Below the pieces are notes generated by a model. It searched no databases. It worked only from the letters and a program-made list of their open reading frames with translations, and was not told the origin of the DNA. 64,000 nt of DNA. It comes from Schleiferilactobacillus shenzhenensis LY-73 (lineage in GTDB: Bacteria; Bacillota; Bacilli; Lactobacillales; Lactobacillaceae). The DNA lies in contig NZ_KI271584.1 in the NCBI RefSeq assembly GCF_000469325.1, positions 147,226 to 211,225 of the forward strand, written 5' to 3'. Made by a program: the position numbers and the translations under genes. Of this stretch, positions 37,671-44,609 are shown in pieces (position 1 is the first letter of the stretch; each line of letters starts with the position of its first letter).

Positions 37671-38096
37671 TTGAGTGCTTATTCTATTGGTGAAATTGCC
37701 ACGATGACGCAGCTTTCTGTACCAACGATTCGGTATTACGACAAGGAGGGGTTGATCCCCGGGCTGGCGAAGAACGAGGCGGGGGTGCGCTGCTTCAGTG
37801 ATGACAACCTGGCGGCCTTGCAGATGATCGAGTGTTTGAAGACGGCTGGAATGTCGATCAAGGACATCCGCCAGTTCATGGCGTGGAACGTTGAGGGCGA
37901 CAAGACGCTGGCAACGCGGTTGGCATTCTTCAATCAGCTGCACGCCACGGTGCTGGACCAGATGGCGGCGCTGCAGCGGACGCTGGATACCGTGGAGTTC
38001 AAGCAGCGGTATTACGGACAGGCGGTTGCTGACGGGACGGAGAAGTATGTGAAGGCGGGGAAGAAAGCACCGGGGAATGTCCGGCAAGAGGCGTAA
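37671..38096 (+). CDS. MerR-family transcriptional regulator
   Basis: The 141-residue protein has an N-terminal MerR winged helix (YSIGEIATMTQLSVPTIRYYDKEGLI) followed by a long coiled dimer helix. It starts at TTG 37671 after TTGGAGG. It lacks the Cys triad of metal-sensing members, so it belongs to the large AKR/SDR-linked group that responds to carbonyl or aldehyde stress. The divergent SDR promoter carries its predicted site. Confidence 0.9.
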   Translation: MSAYSIGEIATMTQLSVPTIRYYDKEGLIPGLAKNEAGVRCFSDDNLAALQMIECLKTAGMSIKDIRQFMAWNVEGDKTLATRLAFFNQLHATVLDQMAALQRTLDTVEFKQRYYGQAVADGTEKYVKAGKKAPGNVRQEA

Positions 38097-38125
38097 TCGG
38101 TGAGCTGCGGCGAATAATCTGTGGG

Positions 38126-38155
38126 GAGAAAAATAGCCATCCGGAGTGGATGGCT
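38126..38155 (-). terminator. Terminator after the second XRE gene
   Basis: AGCCATCC pairs with GGATGGCT around GGAGT. The minus strand continues ATTTTTCTCC. Confidence 0.7.
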
Positions 38156-38227
38156 GGTATTGGTATTAGTGCCGAGATGCGGCCGGATCACGGCAGTATT
38201 AAACATGATCAATGGCCGTGCTGTCGT

Positions 38228-38824
38228 TTATTGCAGCTTGATTGTTTTGGTAACTTTCCCATCGTGGTTGAGAATCTGGAGGTATTTACCATTACTGAGG
38301 GACGGCTGGAGGGTCAAATCCATCTTCTGTCGGTGCTTGAAAGACAAATCCGGTCTTGAGTCCATGCTCAGTTGGATCGTATTGGTGCTGGTAAAGCTGT
38401 TGTTCACCATCCACGAGCTAATGCTCCGGTACACCGGTAAGGCGATATGCAAAGTGCCGTCGGTAATTGTCACCGCTTTGACGTCTTGCCCGGCAATATC
38501 ATGCGGCTGATTCTCCCCTTGGACGAAGAGCCCGCATAGTAGCAAGACGAGCAGGCACAGCCCTGCAATAACGGCGGTTTTGATGTGCTTGGTCTTTGCG
38601 TCACGCTTTACCTTTTGAATCATGTTGTTATCTCCCTTGAGTAAATTATCTAGCGAGAGATCCAGCGCGTCAGATAAAGCAATCACCGTGAGCAAGTCGG
38701 GGTAGTTTCTTCCCGCTTCCCAGTTAGAAACTGCGGAACGACTCACATTCAACTGGGCAGCAAGCTGCTCCTGCGTGAGGCCCAGGGCTTTTCGTCTTCT
38801 TTTGATTTGATTGCCGATGTCCAT
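38228..38824 (-). CDS. XRE-family membrane-anchored regulator
   Basis: The 198-residue protein has an N-terminal helix-turn-helix (residues about 5-60, LTQEQLAAQLNVSRSAVSNWE). A basic linker, one membrane helix near residues 85-102 and an outer domain of about 95 residues follow. ATG 38824 follows GGAGG by 7 nt; an upstream extension lacks a site. The layout matches the gene at 16203, although the outer domains look different. It has no obvious target nearby. The 360 bp upstream hold a Noc site and the operator of the MFS gene. Confidence 0.78.
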   Translation of the reverse strand: MDIGNQIKRRRKALGLTQEQLAAQLNVSRSAVSNWEAGRNYPDLLTVIALSDALDLSLDNLLKGDNNMIQKVKRDAKTKHIKTAVIAGLCLLVLLLCGLFVQGENQPHDIAGQDVKAVTITDGTLHIALPVYRSISSWMVNNSFTSTNTIQLSMDSRPDLSFKHRQKMDLTLQPSLSNGKYLQILNHDGKVTKTIKLQ

Positions 38825-39047
38825 ACCGACGCCTCCGTATTTCTCGCTGCGACAATTATGACGGTTTTGGATAGCTGGTTTAAAGCGCGGCAATCTGTCA
38901 TTTCTTCAGATTGGGAAGGACAGGATTTCTGACCAAGGAGAAAGTGCTGTGGTGCCTGACCATATCGTAAACCTAAGCTGCTTAATGGACACGTGAATTG
39001 CCTGTGGTCGTATTTTTTTGTGGCTGGAGCGGAAGAAGAATCGTGTC

Positions 39048-39061
39048 ATTTCCCGGGAAAT
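39048..39061. promoter_or_regulatory. Exact Noc-binding palindrome
   Basis: ATTTCCCGGGAAAT is an exact match to the Bacillus Noc site. It lies in the gap between the XRE gene and the MFS gene. Confidence 0.7.
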
Positions 39062-39135
39062 AATTACGAGGGGGGCTTTCCTGGCGGTCGCTCTATGTTA
39101 GTCAGCGCTAAGTGACAGATTTTTTTGTTGCCGTA

Positions 39136-39158
39136 TTAGTATATAAGGAATATACTAA
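39136..39158 (+). promoter_or_regulatory. Palindromic operator upstream of the MFS gene
   Basis: TTAGTATAT-AAGGA-ATATACTAA is a perfect dyad 30 bp before the MFS start. The Rrf2-type regulator encoded after the transporter is the likely binder. Confidence 0.65.
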
Positions 39159-39187
39159 ACACATCAAGTAGAAAAGAGGCAACACTC

Positions 39188-40585
39188 ATGGAAAAAGAAC
39201 CAGACAAAGCACCTATCGCTGCTATGACATCCGCCCCACACGGTAGCGAGGCAGCGGCAACGACCCGGGTACGCACCATCATTCTCGCCCTAACGCTGAT
39301 TGGCGCCTTTCTCGGCGTTTTGGATACGTCGATCGTCTATACCGGCACCGTCAAAATGGCGGCGCAACTGCAACTCAATGCCGGCGCGCTGTCGTGGGTT
39401 CAGGTGGCCTACGCCTTGACCTATGCCGGCTTCATGCTTGTCGGGGGTAAGCTCGGCGACATCTATGGCCGCAAGCCTTTGTTTATCAGCAGCCTGGTCA
39501 TTTTTGGAATCGGCAGCCTCGTGGTCGGGGCGGCGACAAACGCTGCCTTGATGATCAGCTTCCGGGCAGTCCAAGGCGTTGGTGCCGCTATTCTCGCCCC
39601 TAACTGTTTAGCACTGCTCACCGACACCTTCACCGGTGCTGACCGCCAGCGGGTGATTGGCTATTATGCTTCCGTCATTGGTGCCGGCGCCGCAGTCGGC
39701 TTGGTGATCGGCGGGTTCTTCGCCACCTTTGCCTCCTGGCGGGTCGGTTTCTACGTGAATGGGCCGATTGCCCTGGTCATGGTTGTGGTGGCTGCCCGGG
39801 TACTCCCCGCCGCGCGCCAGCAAGCCGGCCGCATCGACTGGCTAGGCACGATTCTATCCATTTTGGCGATGACGTCCATTTCTTACGGTTTGGACGGCAG
39901 TCCCTGGCCAATCCCCACATTACTGGTCTCTCTAGGATTGTGGGCCGCCTTCATCGCCAGCCAAGCCCGCGTCGCCCACCCGACGATGCCGCTGGAGATC
40001 TTTGCGGATAAGGAACGAATGGCATCTTACCTGAGTTCGTTGCTGTTCTCCGCGGCGGCCATCGGCTTCTGGTTCTACACGCCGCAATTCATGCAGAAGG
40101 CGCTGGGCTATAATCCGTTCCTGACCGCGCTGGGGATGGTGCCCATGGCGGTCCTGCTGTTCATCGTCGCCGTCCGAGCCGGCAAGCTGGTCCAGCGCTG
40201 GTCCAACGCCCGGGTGATGCTGCTGGGTTTTGCCCTGGTGATTGCGTCATTTGCAGAAATGGGCCTGGTCGCCCAGTACGCCAATTATTGGCTCTTATTA
40301 CTGGGGACGCTGGGCTTTGCGGTTGGCTTTGCGCTGGCCTTTGCCACATTGGCGACAGCGGGCTTGGCGCGGATTCGACCGGCGGTGTCCGGGGCGGCCT
40401 CCGGCGTTTATAACACGGCGCGACAGTTCGGCGGAGCGGTCGGATTAGCTCTGTTCGCCATGACCACCGCCCGGTTGACGACAATCACCGCCGTCTTCAG
40501 TCAAGCCATGTGGCTCGGGTCGGCTTTCACATTGATTGGCCTCGTCATGGTGTTGGTCCTGATCCTTCCGGCAGAAAGGCATTGA
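39188..40585 (+). CDS. MFS multidrug exporter, DHA2 (EmrB/QacA) type
   Basis: The 465-residue protein has predicted DHA2 topology with about 14 membrane helices. Motif D1-like LGVLDTSIVYTG is in helix 1, motif A GKLGDIYGRKP lies between helices 2 and 3, and the motif C region GAGAAVGLVIGGFF is in helix 5. It starts MEKEPDKAP at ATG 39188 after AAAAGAGGC. It lies under a dyad operator and is followed 60 bp later by an Rrf2-type gene. The pairing suggests an inducible efflux pump and its repressor. Confidence 0.92.
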   Translation: MEKEPDKAPIAAMTSAPHGSEAAATTRVRTIILALTLIGAFLGVLDTSIVYTGTVKMAAQLQLNAGALSWVQVAYALTYAGFMLVGGKLGDIYGRKPLFISSLVIFGIGSLVVGAATNAALMISFRAVQGVGAAILAPNCLALLTDTFTGADRQRVIGYYASVIGAGAAVGLVIGGFFATFASWRVGFYVNGPIALVMVVVAARVLPAARQQAGRIDWLGTILSILAMTSISYGLDGSPWPIPTLLVSLGLWAAFIASQARVAHPTMPLEIFADKERMASYLSSLLFSAAAIGFWFYTPQFMQKALGYNPFLTALGMVPMAVLLFIVAVRAGKLVQRWSNARVMLLGFALVIASFAEMGLVAQYANYWLLLLGTLGFAVGFALAFATLATAGLARIRPAVSGAASGVYNTARQFGGAVGLALFAMTTARLTTITAVFSQAMWLGSAFTLIGLVMVLVLILPAERH

Positions 40586-40645
40586 CCGCTATTGGTATCT
40601 TTGGCATAATCAAATAGACGTAATCAATCATGAGGAGGCTGAGTC

Positions 40646-41077
40646 ATGGCTTTTTCCGTTGCTTTCTCCCAAGCGCTGGAGATCGTCGGCTATGTGAATG
40701 CCAAGGCCAACGCGGAACACTACGACTATCTGGGGATCCAGAAGATTTCTGAAATGCTGAATATTCCGGTGCCGAGTATCAAGAAAATCTCCGGCGTGCT
40801 TAAAAAGACGGGTATTCTGGACTCAAAAACGGGTATCAACGGCGGGTTGCGCCTGGCGCGGGCGCCCGAGGCGATCTCCGTCTACGATGTGTTCGTCGCC
40901 ATTGAAGGCACCGCCCCGATTTTTCAGGTGCACACGGACATTAACCGGCAGGCGTTCGTTAATCAGGCCAAAATCGACCGTTGGCTGCAAGCGGGGACTG
41001 CTGTCTTGGGACAAGCAGAGACAGCCATGCTGCAAGTTTTCAAAAAAACCAGCATTGCCGACTTGGACAGGATCTGA
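40646..41077 (+). CDS. Rrf2-family transcriptional regulator
   Basis: The 143-residue protein has an N-terminal winged helix (LGIQKISEMLNIPVPSIKKISGVLKKTGIL) and the family's wing motif NGGLRLAR. The three Cys that hold an iron-sulfur cluster in IscR and NsrR are absent, so it belongs to the cluster-less group (such as YwnA or CymR relatives). GAGGAGG precedes the ATG. It is likely the repressor acting at TTAGTATAT-N5-ATATACTAA upstream of the MFS gene. Confidence 0.88.
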   Translation: MAFSVAFSQALEIVGYVNAKANAEHYDYLGIQKISEMLNIPVPSIKKISGVLKKTGILDSKTGINGGLRLARAPEAISVYDVFVAIEGTAPIFQVHTDINRQAFVNQAKIDRWLQAGTAVLGQAETAMLQVFKKTSIADLDRI

Positions 41078-41089
41078 GCAGAAGAAAAA

Positions 41090-41131
41090 CATCACGAACC
41101 GCTTAACTTTGCGGAACGTGATGCTTTTTTT
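41090..41131 (+). terminator. Terminator after the Rrf2 gene
   Basis: CATCACG plus CCGC pairs with GCGG plus CGTGATG, followed by TTTTTTT. Confidence 0.88.
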
Positions 41132-41147
41132 CGTTCCAGAAGGTCGG

Positions 41148-41489
41148 TCACGCGGTTAGCTGATAACTGGCTGCGGCCAGCTTGATGAGTTCGGTTGGCG
41201 CAGCCACGGCATTCACATCCACGGTGAGCCAGTGCTGTTTGTCGAAGTGCCGGCCGGCGGTGATATACGGTAAGGCGTCGCTCAGTTCTGCGGCCACGGC
41301 GGGGTCTGCTTTCAGATCCATGTAGAGGCGGCCATCCTGGTGATAGATTAAAGCAAATATTTTCTTGCTGGCCGCATGGCGGACCGCAGTGAAAATAATG
41401 CGGTTGTGATTTCCTGGCCGGTTGAATGGCTGGTCGGTGGTTATTGCTTGCCCCTGACTGATGGTGCTGACCAGTTGAGCGATGGTCAT
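41148..41489 (-). CDS. MmcQ/YjbR-family protein
   Basis: This small soluble protein of 113 residues has the CyaY-like YjbR fold pattern. YHQDGRLYMDLKADP and the final FDKQHWLTVDVN segment are characteristic. Members are sometimes called DNA-binding, but their function is not settled. ATG 41489 (MTIAQLVST) follows a GAGAGAGAC stretch. It is co-directional with and 50 bp downstream of the quinone-oxidoreductase-like gene. Confidence 0.8.
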   Translation of the reverse strand: MTIAQLVSTISQGQAITTDQPFNRPGNHNRIIFTAVRHAASKKIFALIYHQDGRLYMDLKADPAVAAELSDALPYITAGRHFDKQHWLTVDVNAVAAPTELIKLAAASYQLTA

Positions 41490-41538
41490 GTTCAATTTGG
41501 GTCTCTCTCCTTGTCTACAACTTGGCGGCTTTTTCGTT

Positions 41539-42489
41539 TTAATAAGACAACAGAATCCGGCCATGGGTGTGATGCGTCTTCCCCAGCGCCTGTGCTTCGC
41601 GAACTTGTTGGAAGGGCAGCACGGTCTGGATCATACTGGTGAGTGTCCCATTGGCCAGCATCGCCAGCAAGTCCTGGTAATCATGTAAGCCAACACTGCC
41701 ATTACCGAAGCGGAAGGCTTGCGCGGTTTTTGTCGGTTGGTAAGCGGGTAGCGAAAGAGAAAAAATGGTCAACGGCCCAGCAGTCCGGCTGATCTGATCC
41801 AATAGCGCGGCACTGCCGACAGTGTCGATCACTTGCGTGGGCGTTGGTGCGGTCGCCAATGCGGCGGGCAGATCTTGAGTGTAATCCAATACAACATCGG
41901 CGCCCAGAGTCAGCAGCCACTCTCTATTTTCTGGACGGGCCAGTGCCACCACTGTTGCCCCGCGTTGCTTAAGCAGCTGAACGAGATAGGTGCCGACGCC
42001 GCCGGACGCCCCCGTGATTAAGACCACGTCCCGGGCGGTGGGCCGCGTCTGTCTCACCGCCATCAAGGCGGCATCGGCACCGCCAATCAAAGTCGTGGCG
42101 GCAGCCAGATCCACCCCGGCCGGGACGGGAAAGAGCAGGGGCGGCCATTGGGAGTTGATGTATTCCTGGTGGCTGCCGGCGGGAGCGGCCCCGATGACGG
42201 CCTGCCCCAGCAGCTGGCGGGAACGCAGAGCCCCGACGGCGGTAACGATGCCGCCGAAGCCGTAACCGACCACTAAGGGCAGGCGCGTGGGCCGCAATTG
42301 CTGTAAACGGCCCTCTTCCGTCATGCGGTCATAGGGCAGAACGGGCGTGAACTTGGTTTGGATCATCACCGAGAGCGGGGTCAGATGGGGCTTAGCGACT
42401 GTTTGTATCTGGAGGTCCTGGATGCCGTTGTACGAGGTTTGGACAACGGCCCGCATGGTATTGTTGGTTGTTTCTGTTTCTGAAAGCAT
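41539..42489 (-). CDS. Zinc-independent alcohol dehydrogenase/quinone oxidoreductase-like protein
   Basis: The 316-residue medium-chain dehydrogenase/reductase has the Rossmann motif GASGGVGTYLVQLLK. Catalytic and structural zinc ligands are lacking, placing it with NADPH-dependent quinone or enoyl reductases. ATG 42489 (MLSETETTNN) is 10 nt after AAGGAG; an ATG directly touching that site is less likely. The YjbR-type gene follows. Confidence 0.87.
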   Translation of the reverse strand: MLSETETTNNTMRAVVQTSYNGIQDLQIQTVAKPHLTPLSVMIQTKFTPVLPYDRMTEEGRLQQLRPTRLPLVVGYGFGGIVTAVGALRSRQLLGQAVIGAAPAGSHQEYINSQWPPLLFPVPAGVDLAAATTLIGGADAALMAVRQTRPTARDVVLITGASGGVGTYLVQLLKQRGATVVALARPENREWLLTLGADVVLDYTQDLPAALATAPTPTQVIDTVGSAALLDQISRTAGPLTIFSLSLPAYQPTKTAQAFRFGNGSVGLHDYQDLLAMLANGTLTSMIQTVLPFQQVREAQALGKTHHTHGRILLSY

Positions 42490-42710
42490 GGAGCTCATCT
42501 CCTTAATTGATTGATGCCCATGTTACTGGGAGATGGCTTGGAGTGAAAATCAGAATACTGATAATGGCCTGGTGCGGGGGCGTCCAGCAGATTAGTACGC
42601 AGTAGATATCGGTACAATGGTCAGCAAATTCGGTCCTAATTATTGACACCTTTCACCCTGAAAAAACCAAGAAGCTATCCATTAGCATATGCCATTGTAT
42701 CCCCCGTGGG

Positions 42711-42739
42711 TTGCCATTGGCATCAAAACACTGTATTAT
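42711..42739 (+). promoter_or_regulatory. Promoter and dyad of the RelB-YafQ pair
   Basis: TTGCCA (42711-42716) is 17 bp from TATTAT (42734-42739). TGCCATTGGCA, a perfect dyad, overlaps the -35 and fits autorepression by the antitoxin complex. Confidence 0.7.
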
Positions 42740-42757
42740 TTAGATGGAGGTGCCGAG

Positions 42758-43027
42758 ATGGACACAAAAAAGAAAGATACACGATTGAGCATTCGCATTG
42801 ATCCTGAATTAAAAAAAGCGGGACAAGAAGTGGCGAAAAATATGGGATTCGATTTAACCACGGCGGTGACGATGTTTATTACGAAAATGGTTAAGTCTCA
42901 CGAGCTGCCTTTTACGCCAACCAGTTTACCCATCGAGACGTTGCGCGCATTGGAGGAAACGGACCACCCGGAAACGCGAAAGCACTACAAGACGCCAAAG
43001 GATATGTGGGAGGACATGAATGTATGA
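42758..43027 (+). CDS. RelB/DinJ-family antitoxin
   Basis: The 89-residue protein has an N-terminal ribbon-helix-helix (TRLSIRIDPELKKAGQEVAKNMGFDLTTAVTMF) that binds DNA. A C-terminal region should wrap the toxin. ATG 42758 follows GGAGGTG. It overlaps the toxin start by 8 bp, as usual for type II pairs. The low GC of this pair against its surroundings suggests horizontal arrival. Confidence 0.9.
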   Translation: MDTKKKDTRLSIRIDPELKKAGQEVAKNMGFDLTTAVTMFITKMVKSHELPFTPTSLPIETLRALEETDHPETRKHYKTPKDMWEDMNV

Positions 43028-43316
43028 GTTGGACCCTACGCCGACATTTCGACGTGATGTGAAGAAGCTCCAAAAAAAGCACTATTCACTGGAGAAACTC
43101 GAGCGTGTTGTTGATCTTTTAGCAGCCGGTGGTAACGAAAAAGAATTGGCCGTCCGATACAGTGACCACCCATTATCGTCTGATAGCAGTTGGAAAGAAC
43201 ATCGAGAATTGCACGTTGATGGACCAAGTGGGGATTGGTTGTTGATCTACCGAATATTACAAAACCTGCTTAGTCTTGTTCGTACGGGAAGTCACAAGGC
43301 ACTATTGGGTAAGTGA
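43020..43316 (+). CDS. YafQ/RelE-family mRNA-interferase toxin
   Basis: The 98-residue toxin has the YafQ pattern: FRRDVKKLQKK at the N-terminus, a central EHRELHV segment, DWLLIYRI and the final LVRTGSHKALLG. The His and Asp residues used in mRNA cleavage on the ribosome are present (H of EHRELH, D of DW, H of GSH). It looks intact and should be active when its antitoxin is degraded. It ends before a short hairpin with a T6 tail. Confidence 0.9.
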   Translation: MYELDPTPTFRRDVKKLQKKHYSLEKLERVVDLLAAGGNEKELAVRYSDHPLSSDSSWKEHRELHVDGPSGDWLLIYRILQNLLSLVRTGSHKALLGK

Positions 43317-43348
43317 CAACTTTGGCAAAAATATTAAAAGCAAAAAAA

Positions 43349-43377
43349 CGGGCAGGTTCAAATGAAGCCCTTTTTTA
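43349..43377 (+). terminator. Short terminator after the toxin gene
   Basis: GGGC/GCCC stem followed by TTTTTT. The stem is short, so it may be weak. Confidence 0.55.
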
Positions 43378-43396
43378 TCGCTGGCACTACGTTGTT

Positions 43397-44485
43397 TCAC
43401 CGCATCTGCGTGCCCTTATGCACCACCCGATACTGCCCCGGCGTCACCCCGTACCTTGCTCGAAAAATTCGATAAAAATGACTGACGTCCCCATAACCGA
43501 CCTGGGCGACGATGGCCTCGATGCTGAGTCTGGTGGTGGCCAATAATTGGGCGGCTTCCCGCAACCGCAACTGCTGGAGCAGGGCCGAGAACGACACCCC
43601 GGTCGCCTCTTTGATGTACCGGCTCAGATAGCCGTCACTCAAGTTGAAGCGGGCCGCGACCGCGGGCAGCTTGATGTCTGCCTGATGGGCATGAATGTAC
43701 TGCAAGATGGCCGGCAGTTTTTGCTGACGTTGGCTGCCCGTCAGTACCGCCACCGCGTCAAGATGGCGGCGCACCAGCTGGCCGAACAGCAGCAGGACAT
43801 AACTATTCATGATGATGGCCCGACCGGCGCGGGGTGGGTCCGCCTGGGTTTCGTCGTACAAGTGCAGGACGGCATCCTGAATCTCCACGTCCGCCGTGGC
43901 GGGGAAGAGGAGGATGTCAGAAAAGTGCTGGCCGTACAGCATCTGCCAGAAGAAGTCAGAAATGGTATTGCTGGCCATGAGCAGCGGGGAGAAAGCCGCT
44001 TCGAAGGTGCTGCGGCGCATAATGATATTGATGACGATCGTCTGGGCATCATTCACAAAGAAGGCCTGGTCGATGTTGGGGCCGATGATCAGTAAACTGC
44101 CTTGGTGGATCGTTCGGGTCTGGCCGTTCAAATAAAATAGGCAGTGCCCTGCGAGGATGTAGGCCAGCTTCACGAATTGCATGCTGTGAATGAATGCCGG
44201 CGTATACCGAAGATGTTTGAAGGCGATGATCTCCGACTGGCTCGTACCGGTGGCCGGGAAGAATTCTGCTTCCGAGAAGTGCGCGGCAATGGGAGTGGGC
44301 GGTTGTTTAGGGACCGCCTCCCCAGTGCCGGCTTTTTTGGTATACGCCGAAACAAATTCATTCCACGAGCGGACCAGCGGGAAGGCCGGCCCCGGCGTAT
44401 AGGGCAGATGCTGATACAGTGTGCGGTAGACCTTTTCGGCCGGTGTATCGTGCAACAGTTGGGTGACAAGCTGCGTGCGGTTCAT
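43397..44485 (-). CDS. AraC-family regulator, probable controller of the rhamnosidase
   Basis: The 362-residue protein has an N-terminal cupin-like sensing region (residues about 60-200) and a C-terminal AraC double helix-turn-helix. The first helix pair is in LPAVAARFNLSDGYLSRYIKEATG and the second in SIEAIVAQVGYGDVSHFYRIFRARYGVTPGQYR. It diverges from the GH78 gene across 124 bp, which strongly suggests it activates that gene in response to rhamnose or a rhamnoside. No clear direct repeats could be assigned as its site. Confidence 0.9.
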   Translation of the reverse strand: MNRTQLVTQLLHDTPAEKVYRTLYQHLPYTPGPAFPLVRSWNEFVSAYTKKAGTGEAVPKQPPTPIAAHFSEAEFFPATGTSQSEIIAFKHLRYTPAFIHSMQFVKLAYILAGHCLFYLNGQTRTIHQGSLLIIGPNIDQAFFVNDAQTIVINIIMRRSTFEAAFSPLLMASNTISDFFWQMLYGQHFSDILLFPATADVEIQDAVLHLYDETQADPPRAGRAIIMNSYVLLLFGQLVRRHLDAVAVLTGSQRQQKLPAILQYIHAHQADIKLPAVAARFNLSDGYLSRYIKEATGVSFSALLQQLRLREAAQLLATTRLSIEAIVAQVGYGDVSHFYRIFRARYGVTPGQYRVVHKGTQMR

Positions 44486-44609
44486 GACCCGCTCCCCCTT
44501 TCTATGCTCAGTTTACGGCACTGGTCATATAAAACCAATGACCCTGCCAGTGTAATCTGGTAAGTGGCCAGATACACTGGACGTAAATGTATATTAAGGG
44601 GTCTAATGT

